Shown here: positions 35,910-44,178 of the stretch, piece by piece
Position numbering within the stretch: the first letter of the stretch is position 1
How the letters are laid out: every line of letters starts with the position of its first letter
Assembly: GCA_017849435.1 (NCBI GenBank)
Contig: JAFIGY010000019.1
Span: 186,001 to 250,000 of the forward strand
Length of the DNA stretch: 64,000 nucleotides
Origin: Chitinophaga niabensis
GTDB lineage: Bacteria > Bacteroidota > Bacteroidia > Chitinophagales > Chitinophagaceae
Reading direction: 5' to 3'
Program-made: the position numbers and the translations under genes
The notes under the pieces: model-generated
What the model was told of the DNA's origin: nothing
Seen by the model: the letters and a program-made list of their open reading frames with translations, nothing else
The model's database searches: none

Positions 35910-36350
35910 ATGAATATGAGCATTTCTTTGATTGAACAACTGGATAAATCAAGGTACAATTTGATCAGGTGGCTGACCATCGGCTGGACAACCTGGTTCG
36001 GAGCATTCACCGTAAAAGACTGGATTGACAACAAACTGACGCTCGGCCTTCTCATTCTTATTGGGCTTGTAGGGTGGATACTTTTTGTAGTAAGTCTGGT
36101 TAATTTTTTGAGATTGAGTGGAAAAGTCAATGCAGATACCAGGCTAAAAGAAGCATTAAATAATGAAATGCATCAGTTGTATGCCTACAAATCTTTTTTG
36201 TGGGGGTTTGCGACTGTCATAACTGTTATTTGTATTCTGCTAACAATTTCTCTTTTCTATAATATGCCCGCCCTGATGGTATGTAAGATTGTTTTATTCT
36301 TTGGCATATCATCTCCATTAATTGCCGGATTGATTTATAATAAGGGATGA
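35910..36350 (+). CDS. four-helix membrane protein of unknown function
   Basis: 146 residues with four predicted membrane segments (about 25-35, 45-68, 98-118 and 125-143). A short amphipathic stretch between the second and third is the largest loop. The N-terminal part includes SLIEQLDKSRYNLIRW. The stop is one base before the ATG of an XRE regulator, a common pairing in Bacteroidota where the regulator controls its partner membrane protein. No family name can be given. The gene sits at the start of an A/T-rich segment. Confidence 0.72.
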   Translation: MNMSISLIEQLDKSRYNLIRWLTIGWTTWFGAFTVKDWIDNKLTLGLLILIGLVGWILFVVSLVNFLRLSGKVNADTRLKEALNNEMHQLYAYKSFLWGFATVITVICILLTISLFYNMPALMVCKIVLFFGISSPLIAGLIYNKG

Positions 36351-36351
36351 T

Positions 36352-36564
36352 ATGGAGAAGTGGAAATTGAACAACCAGATAAGAATACAGCGGGCAATAA
36401 AAAATATTACCCAGGAAGAGTTGGCTGCCGAGATCGGGGTAACAAGAAAAACCATCAATACGATTGAGAACGGTAAATTTATCCCTTCAACGATCCTGGC
36501 AATCAGATTAGCAAAATTCTTCGGAATGAGTGTTGAAGAATTGTTCGAATTAATTGAAGAGTAA
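36352..36564 (+). CDS. XRE-family helix-turn-helix regulator (70 aa)
   Basis: 70 residues, Cro/C1-type HTH: NQIRIQRAIKNITQEELAAE and then IGVTRKTINTIENGKFIPSTILAIRLAKFFGMSVEELF. The whole protein is the DNA-binding domain, similar to the YozG/plasmid-type repressors of about 66-72 residues. It begins one base after the upstream membrane-protein gene, so the two form an operon under the promoter at 35820. Probably represses that operon; this is inferred. Confidence 0.88.
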   Translation: MEKWKLNNQIRIQRAIKNITQEELAAEIGVTRKTINTIENGKFIPSTILAIRLAKFFGMSVEELFELIEE

Positions 36565-36621
36565 TACCGGATGTATATAGTTGGCCGTGTCCACATCAAC
36601 CAATGACAAACAACAACATCA

Positions 36622-37596
36622 ATGAAGAAAATACTGATAATTCTGATCTGCACACTTTTCACGAATGTTACATTCGGACAGCAGGAAGATGCAGCATATA
36701 AAACGGTTTTGGACAGTTTTCAGAAAAATTACAACGTCGGCAATTTCGACAGCATTTTCTCAAGCTTTTCTATCGGTATGCAAAACTCAAAATCACCTGA
36801 GGATACGAAAGGTTTTCTGTCGCATCTTAAACAAAACGTGGGGAATATTAAAGCAAGAGAATTTATACGATACGATCAGCATTCTGCCGTATACAAATCC
36901 ATCTTTGAAAAGGCAACCATGCTTTTAAATGTATCCATCGACAATGAATGGAGAATCACCGGTCTTTCTGTCGTTCCGATTGCGAACAATGATCTTCCGG
37001 AGTCCAAACGCAACAAAATCAGGCTGGTATTGCCCTTCAAAGACGAATGGACCGTAGTTTGGGGTGGTGACACGAAAGAACAGAATTATCATATAGTATC
37101 TAAAGCACAAAAAGGAGCTTTCGATTTTCTTATTAAAGATGAAGCAGGCAGCACGCATAAAACAAATGGTTTGACTAATGAGGACTATTATGCGTTCGGA
37201 AAGGAAATAACTGCTCCCTGTGATGGGGAGATCTCCATGGCCGTTGATGGAGTTAAGGATAACGTACCTGGTGTCATGAACCCGGTTTACCTGCTGGGCA
37301 ATTCCGTTATTATCAAGACGGCCGACAGCACTTACCTGGTATTTGCCCATTTCAAACAACACTCGATTGCCGTCCAACAAGGACAAAAAATAAAAAAGGG
37401 GCAGCGTTTGGGGCTTTGCGGCAACTCCGGAAATTCGTCTGAGCCTCATTTACATTTTCACATGCAGGATATAGAAAACATGAACATTGCTACAGGTGTA
37501 AAATGTTACTTTGACGAGATATACGTAAATGGACAAATAAAAACAGATTATTCACCGGTACAGAAAGACAAAATTAGTACCGTAAAAAGAAACTGA
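36622..37596 (+). CDS. M23-family peptidase with DUF3887 domain
   Basis: 324 residues with signal peptide to about residue 19 (LIICTLFTNVTFGQ). N-terminal DUF3887-like domain (about 25-115, FQKNYNVGNFDSIFSSFS, with VSIDNEWRITGLSV). The LytM/M23 domain lies at about 155-300. Its typical HxGxD first motif is replaced by a longer H...D stretch (YHIVSKAQKGAFDF), while the HxH motif is intact (PHLHFHMQD). Both metal-site halves are thus present in altered form, so activity is possible but not certain. Ends before an imperfect hairpin terminator. Confidence 0.85.
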   Translation: MKKILIILICTLFTNVTFGQQEDAAYKTVLDSFQKNYNVGNFDSIFSSFSIGMQNSKSPEDTKGFLSHLKQNVGNIKAREFIRYDQHSAVYKSIFEKATMLLNVSIDNEWRITGLSVVPIANNDLPESKRNKIRLVLPFKDEWTVVWGGDTKEQNYHIVSKAQKGAFDFLIKDEAGSTHKTNGLTNEDYYAFGKEITAPCDGEISMAVDGVKDNVPGVMNPVYLLGNSVIIKTADSTYLVFAHFKQHSIAVQQGQKIKKGQRLGLCGNSGNSSEPHLHFHMQDIENMNIATGVKCYFDEIYVNGQIKTDYSPVQKDKISTVKRN

Positions 37597-37669
37597 ATGT
37601 AATGAGGCAGCCATCATGATACGGGTAAATGATAGTAATAAAACCCATTTGACAAAATAGCATTCATAA

Positions 37670-37704
37670 GAATGGCGAAACCACACTGGTTCGCCATTCC
37701 TTCT
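37670..37704 (+). terminator. terminator after the M23 gene
   Basis: GAATGGCGAA pairs with TTCGCCATTC, with one bulged A near CC/GG, and is followed by CTTCTTTTATTT. It lies at the 3' end of the convergent GNAT gene. Confidence 0.55.
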
Positions 37705-37705
37705 T

Positions 37706-38152
37706 TTATTTCCACCAATAGTAATAATTGTGCAAACCGTCATATTCAAATCCACAACGAGGGTAAAGTTTATTGCCGATATCATTTGTCTTTTCGGTTT
37801 CGAGCATCAAGCCGCAAGCTCCCGTTTCATCGCACCATTGCTTACTACGGTCTATCAGGGCGACAGACAACCCTTTCCCCCTGTAATCGGGATGAACGAA
37901 CAAATCGCTCAATAACCACTGTTTTGCCAGTTTAATGTAATGATAGATTTTGTACAGCTGAACAAATCCCACAGCTTTATCTCCCACATAAACCAGGAAA
38001 ATATTGGACTGTTCATTGTCTAGTCTTTCCCGTATGAACTTTTTGCATTTTTCATAATCGTCTGCCTGGCGGTAGAAAATCCGGTACAGGTTGAACAATT
38101 CTGCGGCATCGTTTAAGTCTTCCAGACCTACCTTTTTAATTTTGTAATCCAT
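37706..38152 (-). CDS. GNAT-family N-acetyltransferase
   Basis: 148 residues. Acetyl-CoA-binding features are complete: LLSDLFVHPDYRGKGLSVALIDRSKQWC (R/QxxGxG/A loop, YRGKGL) and LMLETEKTNDIGNKLYPRCGFEYDGLHNYYYWW at the end. Good length for the family. The gene is divergent from the MocR regulator and shares the palindromic operator region with it. Substrate unknown; MocR-linked GNATs often acetylate amines. A/T-richer than the genes around 40-60 kb. Confidence 0.88.
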   Translation of the reverse strand: MDYKIKKVGLEDLNDAAELFNLYRIFYRQADDYEKCKKFIRERLDNEQSNIFLVYVGDKAVGFVQLYKIYHYIKLAKQWLLSDLFVHPDYRGKGLSVALIDRSKQWCDETGACGLMLETEKTNDIGNKLYPRCGFEYDGLHNYYYWWK

Positions 38153-38180
38153 TGCTATAAATTATATGAAGTTAGATGGC

Positions 38181-38188
38181 AAAATTAT
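38181..38188 (-). promoter_or_regulatory. candidate -7 element of the GNAT gene
   Basis: TAATTTTG on the minus strand fits TAnnTTTG exactly, 28 bases before the GNAT start codon. The operator palindrome at 38195-38220 covers the place where the -33 box would be. Confidence 0.5.
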
Positions 38189-38194
38189 CTTTTA

Positions 38195-38240
38195 ACTGGA
38201 CTACATTTGTAGTCCAGTTTTTATATAAAAGGTAGTCCAG
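38195..38240. promoter_or_regulatory. operator and promoter region of the divergent GNAT/MocR pair
   Basis: A perfect inverted repeat with 12-base arms (AACTGGACTACA and complement, 38195-38206 and 38209-38220) is followed by a third half-site GTAGTCCAG at 38232-38240, ending at the MocR start codon. A perfect -7 box TACATTTG at 38203-38210 lies inside the palindrome. The layout fits autoregulation by the MocR protein, with repression or activation of both genes. Confidence 0.75.
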
Positions 38241-39683
38241 ATGTTTCCGTACGAACACATTATTCTCATAGAGAAAGAAAGCAAAATACCTGTATACAGG
38301 CAAATAGCCGTTTCTATCATCCATGCCGTAAGGAATGGGACGCTAAAAGCCGGAACACATTTGCCGGGTAGCCGGGAATTAGCAAAAACTTTAGGGGTAC
38401 ATCGAAAAACCGTAATTGCAGCTTATGAAGAATTGGACGCGCAGGATTGGATCAGGATTGTTCCAAGGAAGTATGTTGCGGTATCGGAACGCATTCCGAT
38501 GCTTAACCCACAAAAATGGAATGCACCGGGTATACTTACATCGTATAAAAATGACTTGAATGTACCATTTAGAATTATCGAAGAAAATGCAACAGAGGAT
38601 AGCGGTATTGCTATTCCTGATATAGTTATTGATGATGGGCATCCCGACATCAGGCTATCCCCCATAGATAATTTGCTGAAAACATACCGTTCGCTTACAT
38701 CCCGGAAATATGCCATTAAGAGTGCAAATACAGGAACAGCACAAGGAGCATTAAGGCTTAGGCAAGAATTGGTCAATTATTTGTCGGAAACAAGAGGATT
38801 AAACTTTTCTGCTCATAATCTTTTAATTACACATGGCGCGCAGATGAGTATTTACTTGTCCGCTCAACTTCTTTTGGATCATTCATCCAACATCATTGTT
38901 GGCAAACCAAATTATCCGGTAGCGAACAAGGCTTTTGAAGAAACCGGAGCGAAAATTATTGAAGTAAATGTGGATAACGAAGGTATTGATACGGATGCTA
39001 TTGAAATGATCTGCAAAAAGAAAAAAATAAATGCCATATATGTAATTCCGCATCATCATTATCCGACTACCGCAACTTTAAGCGCAGAAAGGAGAATGAA
39101 ATTATTGGATCTTTCCAAACGATTTTCATTTGCCATTATTGAGGATGATTATGACTATGATTATCATTACACATCTTCCCCTCACCTTCCGTTGGCAAGT
39201 GCCAATCACAACGGAAACGTGATTTATATCGGTTCATTTTCCAAAATGCTGGACCCCTCCTTAAGAATTGGATTTATGGTAGCCCCGAAAAATTTTATTA
39301 TGCAATGTACCGCGTTCAGAAAAATTATCGATGTCAGCGTTGACGGGTATATGCAGAACGCTTTGGCTGCATTGATAAAGGATGGTGAGCTAAAAAGACA
39401 TCTTAAAAAGGCAAAAAAAATCTATCACCAACGCAGGAATTTTTTGGATAAGTTGTTAGAAGAAAAATTAAGTGAATACATTTCTTACATCCTGCCCACC
39501 GGCGGAATGGCAATTTGGATAAAACTAAAGCCAGATTTGCCTGTCACACGACTCGCTTCGAACACAAAACTCCAAATTATCAGGATTGATGTGGAGCAAA
39601 ATGCATTCAGATTTGGATTTGCATCAAAGGATGAAAAAGAACTGGAGCAGATAGTTGACTTTCTAAAAGAGCAATTGCGGTAA
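38241..39683 (+). CDS. MocR/PdxR-family regulator (GntR HTH fused to aminotransferase fold)
   Basis: 480 residues. N-terminal GntR winged helix (about 12-80): VYRQIAVSIIHAVRNGTLKAGTHLPGSRELA. The PLP-dependent class I aminotransferase domain (about 110-480) has the Schiff-base lysine in GSFSKMLDPSLRIGF and an aspartate in IIEDDYDYDYHY. These proteins sense PLP or an amine and do not act as enzymes as a rule. It reads divergently from a GNAT gene and has a conspicuous palindromic operator at its promoter. Visibly A/T-rich compared with the MocR gene at 57213, so the two are not recent duplicates. Confidence 0.9.
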   Translation: MFPYEHIILIEKESKIPVYRQIAVSIIHAVRNGTLKAGTHLPGSRELAKTLGVHRKTVIAAYEELDAQDWIRIVPRKYVAVSERIPMLNPQKWNAPGILTSYKNDLNVPFRIIEENATEDSGIAIPDIVIDDGHPDIRLSPIDNLLKTYRSLTSRKYAIKSANTGTAQGALRLRQELVNYLSETRGLNFSAHNLLITHGAQMSIYLSAQLLLDHSSNIIVGKPNYPVANKAFEETGAKIIEVNVDNEGIDTDAIEMICKKKKINAIYVIPHHHYPTTATLSAERRMKLLDLSKRFSFAIIEDDYDYDYHYTSSPHLPLASANHNGNVIYIGSFSKMLDPSLRIGFMVAPKNFIMQCTAFRKIIDVSVDGYMQNALAALIKDGELKRHLKKAKKIYHQRRNFLDKLLEEKLSEYISYILPTGGMAIWIKLKPDLPVTRLASNTKLQIIRIDVEQNAFRFGFASKDEKELEQIVDFLKEQLR

Positions 39684-39787
39684 GCTACTTCCCAAAGGCA
39701 GGGGTTTAGGTGCCCGAATGGTTAGAACAACTTTATTTTATGCTGAATATTTCGTGAAAACCAAACTGATTAATGTGTTTAAACGAA

Positions 39788-39813
39788 AAAAGGTACGATT
39801 ACTCGTACCTTTT
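39788..39813. terminator. terminator shared by tRNA-Lys and the MocR gene
   Basis: 10-base perfect stem (AAAAGGTACG and complement), 6-base loop, T-runs on either side. It follows the tRNA on the minus strand and the MocR gene on the plus strand. Confidence 0.85.
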
Positions 39814-39814
39814 G

Positions 39815-39887
39815 TGATCCCGCTGGGACTCGAACCCAGGACCCATACATTAAAAGTGTATTGCTCTACCAACTGAGCTACGGAATC
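39815..39887 (-). tRNA. tRNA-Lys(TTT)
   Basis: 73 bases. Acceptor stem GATTCCG/CGGGATC with one G-T pair, a D-arm with GCTCAGTTGGTAGAGC, an anticodon loop CTTTTAA with anticodon TTT flanked by the ATACA/TGTAT stem, and a T-arm CTGGG-TTCGAGT-CCCAG. The discriminator base is A; CCA is not encoded. The promoter and terminator are adjacent on either side. Confidence 0.96.
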
Positions 39888-39913
39888 ATCCCTTTATTTT
39901 GCAATTGGGAGTG

Positions 39914-39944
39914 CAAAGATATGTATTAAATTATTTTCCCCAAA
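39914..39944 (-). promoter_or_regulatory. Bacteroidota-type promoter of tRNA-Lys
   Basis: On the minus strand TTTG (39944-39941), a 19-base spacer and TATCTTTG (39921-39914), the exact -33/-7 consensus. Predicted start of transcription about 39910, giving a leader of some 23 bases before the tRNA. Confidence 0.8.
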
Positions 39945-39991
39945 TAATTCGCAAAATAAAATTTCATGATCCCCTCAACCCCACGCCCCCT

Positions 39992-42406
39992 CTACCTTTC
40001 AGCCTTAAAAAAAATCTTCCCCATCAAGCCTTTTACTTCCTTGCCCTTCTCATATATGTGCAGGGAATAATATTTTCCATCCACCCAATCATCCACCATG
40101 TTATCATAAAACGCACTCCCCGGATTCCCACTCTGTCCTCCGGGATATATCCCGAACGCTTTCGTCTCTTTCCCCAACTCCACTACCATCCGCCAGGAAG
40201 GACCGTTCACTTTCTTGGTGGCGTTGATGATGTGCGTCCCGCCGCCGGTGTTGAGGTGCATGCGACTGAACGCAGGGATGCTGCGGGTGAGGTGACGGAT
40301 GTCTGTGCCACGATATTTGCCAAGCGGCAGCTGCCCTTCCTTGTCGAGTTTGGCAGCTTCGGTGGCAGCGGTTTTGAAGGATTGTAGCACTAATTGCGAC
40401 AGCGTTTCCTTCTCTGGTGTACGAATGTTATCGATGAAATGCATGGAGCTGTCGCGGAGCAGCCAGAGCAGCGTTGTTTTCTCCTGCGGGATCCGCAGCG
40501 CGATACTACTATCCCGCGCGAGTTCATCATCCCATATCTCTTTCTGCAAATCTTCCCACCAAAGCTGGAACAAGGTGGCGGCTTTGCTGCCGGCATTGCA
40601 CATACCATCCCAGGCGAACATCATCTTCCAGTATTCCTTCTCCTGCGCGGTGAGCGCTGAAGGATCGAGGTGCTGACTGAAGAACGGGATAGCGGTGGCG
40701 GCGAGGAGGTTCATGTTATCGTTCTGCAGCTTCATCATGTCTTCCGGTGTGATGCCATACATCGCGCGGAGGCGTTCGTTGATGCGTTTGCCGCGGAAAA
40801 GATCGTATTCGCCGATCATGTGATAAGGATAGGTACTGTCTGTAGGCACCTGATTGGCCGAACTGACAAAGCCCTGTGCCGGGTTGTAGACGTGCGGGTT
40901 CTCGCTTTGCGGGATATAGCCCTGCCAGGCGTAGGAAGAATCGGAACCGGGCATAACGAACTTGCCCTGATCTTTCCAGCGCAGCGGATATTGTCCGTTA
41001 TGCCAGATGGCGATGTTCCCGTCTTTCCCGGCATAAATGAAGTTCTGGGCGGGACAGGTAAACACCTTGATCGCTTCCAGGTAATCGTTGTAATTCCGGG
41101 CGTGATTGAGGCGGTTAAAAGCCAATAGTTCGTTGGAAGGATCGTGCGCTTTCCATCGCATAGCCAGGAAACCCTCATGCGCTGTACCATCCGGATAACT
41201 GTCATCGTAGATCACCGGTCCCCATACGGTATAAGCCACCGTATCCATGAATGGCTTTTGTCCGCGTATCCTGATCTCCTCCACCCGCTGTTCCGCTTTC
41301 CGCCAGGAGCCGTTGAAAAGATATTCCCGCTTGCCGTTGCGAAACTGCATCTTGTAATAGTCCAGCACGTCTTCGCTGCCGTTGGTAACAGCCCAACCCA
41401 TATGATCGTTAAAACCAATGACGATACCGGGCGCGCCGGGAAGGGAAACGCCATAAACATTCATCTGCGGTGTGCGCAGTTGCATTTCATACCAGAGGGA
41501 GGGAAGACTGAGGCCAAGATGCGGATCGTTACAGAGAATGGGCGCCCCGGAGCGGGTTTTGCTGCCGGCTACCGCCCAGTTGTTGCTGCCGTTATCGGGA
41601 TCGGGTTTATCTTCTTTGAAATGAAAGTAATGATCGGTGGCCTGCAATACGCTGTCCGGTGGCGCTACAGCTTTTACGGAAGGAACATCAAATGTGGTAC
41701 CGCGGGGGACGATGGGATCCAGCGTATCCGAAAAATCCGGGTACATTTGCCGGAAATCCGCCATACCAAAGAGTTGCCGGACATTGGTATTTTCCAGATC
41801 ATGGTTGTTATACGCCAGATCGTAGCTCATGTATTTCAGCAACAGCGCCGTTTTCAGGTTATTCCAGGGCTCCGGGCGATAACCGAGGAGTTTATATTCC
41901 AGCGGGTAATGACGGGGTTTTAAAGTGTTGATATACGCATTAACACCTGCAGTATACGCATCCGCCTGTGCCTTTGTAACGGGGTCCTTCTCCATCGTTC
42001 TTACTGCCTGTTCCGCGGCAAACACCATCCCAAGGCGGCGTTGACGGCGGTCATAATTCAGCATCTTCGGGCCGAGGATCTCGCAGAGCCGTCCCGCTGC
42101 GGCAAAGGCCTGCAATTCCATCTGCCAGAGGCGATCACGCGCATGCACATATCCCTGTATGAAGTAGAGATCGCTTTCATGTTCTGCAAATATGTGTGGT
42201 ACCATCCGTTCATCCAGCCATACTTCCGCATTTCCTTTCAACGCGGAAAAGGAAAAATGTTCTTCTCCGGTGCTGCTCACCGGGTCGGCCTGCTGCCAGA
42301 AACCATGCTGCGGACTGAGGAGCATGCCCAATGCAGGAAGGCTGCCCCAACGCTGGTTCAGCGCCCATAACAGGGCTATCGTAATAATCAGAGGGATGAT
42401 TCTCAT
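39992..42406 (-). CDS. penicillin acylase family (Ntn-hydrolase) protein
   Basis: 804 residues with one N-terminal membrane/signal segment (PLIITIALLWALNQRW). The alpha-subunit part (about 45-270) includes VPHIFAEHESDLYFIQGYVHARDRLWQME. The autocatalytic cleavage point precedes Ser274 in DNGSNNWAVAGS, which would become the N-terminal nucleophile of the beta subunit. Asn and Asp residues of CNDPHLGLSLPSLWYEM complete the typical site. The family includes penicillin G acylase, quorum-lactone acylases and aculeacin acylase; a distinct substrate cannot be told. It follows the 173-residue gene by 9 bases. Confidence 0.9.
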   Translation of the reverse strand: MRIIPLIITIALLWALNQRWGSLPALGMLLSPQHGFWQQADPVSSTGEEHFSFSALKGNAEVWLDERMVPHIFAEHESDLYFIQGYVHARDRLWQMELQAFAAAGRLCEILGPKMLNYDRRQRRLGMVFAAEQAVRTMEKDPVTKAQADAYTAGVNAYINTLKPRHYPLEYKLLGYRPEPWNNLKTALLLKYMSYDLAYNNHDLENTNVRQLFGMADFRQMYPDFSDTLDPIVPRGTTFDVPSVKAVAPPDSVLQATDHYFHFKEDKPDPDNGSNNWAVAGSKTRSGAPILCNDPHLGLSLPSLWYEMQLRTPQMNVYGVSLPGAPGIVIGFNDHMGWAVTNGSEDVLDYYKMQFRNGKREYLFNGSWRKAEQRVEEIRIRGQKPFMDTVAYTVWGPVIYDDSYPDGTAHEGFLAMRWKAHDPSNELLAFNRLNHARNYNDYLEAIKVFTCPAQNFIYAGKDGNIAIWHNGQYPLRWKDQGKFVMPGSDSSYAWQGYIPQSENPHVYNPAQGFVSSANQVPTDSTYPYHMIGEYDLFRGKRINERLRAMYGITPEDMMKLQNDNMNLLAATAIPFFSQHLDPSALTAQEKEYWKMMFAWDGMCNAGSKAATLFQLWWEDLQKEIWDDELARDSSIALRIPQEKTTLLWLLRDSSMHFIDNIRTPEKETLSQLVLQSFKTAATEAAKLDKEGQLPLGKYRGTDIRHLTRSIPAFSRMHLNTGGGTHIINATKKVNGPSWRMVVELGKETKAFGIYPGGQSGNPGSAFYDNMVDDWVDGKYYSLHIYEKGKEVKGLMGKIFFKAER

Positions 42407-42415
42407 AAGCGATGA

Positions 42416-42937
42416 CTATTTGGCGAGGGATGTTTCGGCAGACCTGGATACCCATATTTCCGTCATTCTCTGCCGGATGGAGGCATACATTCCCAAAACC
42501 TGCTTCAGCAATGCGTATAATTCTTTGTAGTTGGAGAATACGGGCTTCGGAGGCTGACCTTTGTCTCCCATCAGTGCCGGTATTTTTGAAAAAGAAACTT
42601 CGATCTTCCGGCTGATGCCCATATCGAATACCATGGTCAGTTCCAGCGAACCTCCTGCAAGATCAAGCAGCACACCGGCGCCGAGCCCTCCGGCCAGGCG
42701 GCTCTCCTCTTCTTCTTCCAGCACGAAAATACCCTGCTCCTCATGATACCTCGTTTTCCTGTAACCAAATTCCGCAATCATGTCCCGCACTTCGGAAATG
42801 CTGAAATCTGTGAAGGGAGGAGACGTTTGAAAGGATGCCGAAAGTTCCTTGTACCAAACCGGAAAATGCAATTCGTGCAGGATCTTATGCAGGATGGGAT
42901 GTACCTCCGTGGCTGGTTTTGAGGATCGCGGTTCCAT
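42416..42937 (-). CDS. hypothetical protein, 173 aa
   Basis: Soluble protein without signal peptide. The acidic block VLEEEEESRLAGGLGAGVLLDLAGG near residue 70-95 and the C-terminal helix (FSNYKELYALLKQVLGMYASIRQRM) are the visible features. No family recognised. It is followed directly by the penicillin-acylase gene and may share its promoter; a TAAATTCG at 42943-42950, four bases before the ATG, is a one-mismatch -7 box. Confidence 0.65.
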   Translation of the reverse strand: MEPRSSKPATEVHPILHKILHELHFPVWYKELSASFQTSPPFTDFSISEVRDMIAEFGYRKTRYHEEQGIFVLEEEEESRLAGGLGAGVLLDLAGGSLELTMVFDMGISRKIEVSFSKIPALMGDKGQPPKPVFSNYKELYALLKQVLGMYASIRQRMTEIWVSRSAETSLAK

Positions 42938-43005
42938 AAAACGAATTTAGGTGAGGAATTCTTTGTTAATATACATCTTTTACCGAATACGCCCATCAAT
43001 CGATG

Positions 43006-44124
43006 TTAAATCTTTATGGCTGTTGTAAGACGGGCCACTTCTGCTTCCGTATTGAAACTGTGCAACACCACCCGCAGGCGCTCCTGCCCTCTCGGCACTG
43101 TCGGATGCAGGATGGCGCGTACATCCAGCCCGTCGTGCTGCAACATCGCAGCCAGCTGCCGGGCTTCCGCATTTCCCGGTACCATCACGATCTGAATCGG
43201 CGTAACGGAATCCAGTCGCCGTTCCTGCGGCACCGCTTCCCTGAACTGATGAATGAGCCGGTAAAGATGCGCACGTTCTTCATGCATATCCGGGAACACG
43301 TCGTAACTGGCGAGGATCACTGCAACGGCATGCGGCGGCAATGCGGTGGTATAGATGAAGGAACGGGAAAAGTTGATGAGATAATCCCTCAACACTCCGG
43401 ACCCCAGTATCACAGCGCCATGACAGCCCACCGCTTTCCCAAAAGTATGCATCCGCGCAAAACAGTCGTTCTCTAACTGCAACGCCTGTACGAGCCCCTC
43501 TCCCCGCTTCCCGATCACGCCCGTGGCATGCGCTTCATCCACGATCAGCAGAGCATCGAACTCCCTGCATAACTGCACGATCTCCACCAATGGCGCCATA
43601 TCCCCGTCCATCGAGTAAACGGACTCCACGGTCACGAATAAACGCCCTCCGCCCGGGGCTGCATTCTCCAGCTTCTTCCGCAGGTCTTCCACGCTGTTAT
43701 GCACAAAAGAAAAGGCCAGCGCGGCGGACAGCCGTACACCATCCCGGATGGAAGCATGTATCAGCTTATCATAAATGATGGTATCCCCTTTCTGCGGCAC
43801 GGAGGAAAAAAGGCCGAGGTTAGCATCGTAGCCGGAATTATAGATCAATCCTGCTGCCGCCGCGTGAAATGCAGCCAGCAACCGCTCCGCCTGTTCCACC
43901 AAAGCATAGTTCCCCGCCAGCAGGCGGGAACCGCCACTGCCGTGCACTTGCGGCAACTGCCGGCTGATCGTCAGCGCAGCTTCCTGCACACGCCCGTTCC
44001 GCGCGAGACCCAGGTAATCGTTGGAACAAAAGTCCACAGCGGCGCCAGGCAACCGCAACTGCCGGAACGCATGCTGTTCCAGGCGCTTGTCCAGTGCGGC
44101 GGAAAGAAAGTCCTCATTTTGCAT
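43006..44124 (-). CDS. bioF: 8-amino-7-oxononanoate synthase (BioF-type)
   Basis: 372 residues, complete. Alpha-oxoamine synthase family: the glycine-rich GSGGSRLLAGNYALVEQAE at about 62-80, Asp and His of VDEAHATGVIGKRGEGL at about 195-211, and the PLP lysine Lys230 in HTFGKAVGCHGAV. Catalyses pimeloyl-ACP plus alanine to 8-amino-7-oxononanoate in biotin synthesis. The other bio genes are not in the window. 2-amino-3-ketobutyrate-CoA ligase is the nearest alternative. A perfect -7 box lies four bases before its ATG, so the mRNA may be leaderless. Confidence 0.87.
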   Translation of the reverse strand: MQNEDFLSAALDKRLEQHAFRQLRLPGAAVDFCSNDYLGLARNGRVQEAALTISRQLPQVHGSGGSRLLAGNYALVEQAERLLAAFHAAAAGLIYNSGYDANLGLFSSVPQKGDTIIYDKLIHASIRDGVRLSAALAFSFVHNSVEDLRKKLENAAPGGGRLFVTVESVYSMDGDMAPLVEIVQLCREFDALLIVDEAHATGVIGKRGEGLVQALQLENDCFARMHTFGKAVGCHGAVILGSGVLRDYLINFSRSFIYTTALPPHAVAVILASYDVFPDMHEERAHLYRLIHQFREAVPQERRLDSVTPIQIVMVPGNAEARQLAAMLQHDGLDVRAILHPTVPRGQERLRVVLHSFNTEAEVARLTTAIKI

Positions 44125-44128
44125 AGTT

Positions 44129-44136
44129 CAAAACTA
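44129..44136 (-). promoter_or_regulatory. candidate leaderless promoter (-7 box) of bioF
   Basis: TAGTTTTG on the minus strand, four bases before the bioF ATG. With this box transcription would begin on, or one base from, the start codon. Confidence 0.5.
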
Positions 44137-44178
44137 AGTATCTTCTCTGTAACTTCGTGCCTTCAATATTAACAAGCC

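Noticed and set aside
35910-36564. Membrane protein plus XRE regulator as a toxin-antitoxin pair
   Set aside because: The membrane protein has four helices and no toxin-like feature; the regulator-membrane protein pair is common without toxicity.
39788-39887. attachment site (attL/attR) repeat of the tRNA-Lys 3' end
   Set aside because: I found no second copy of the tRNA 3' end and no integrase in the window.
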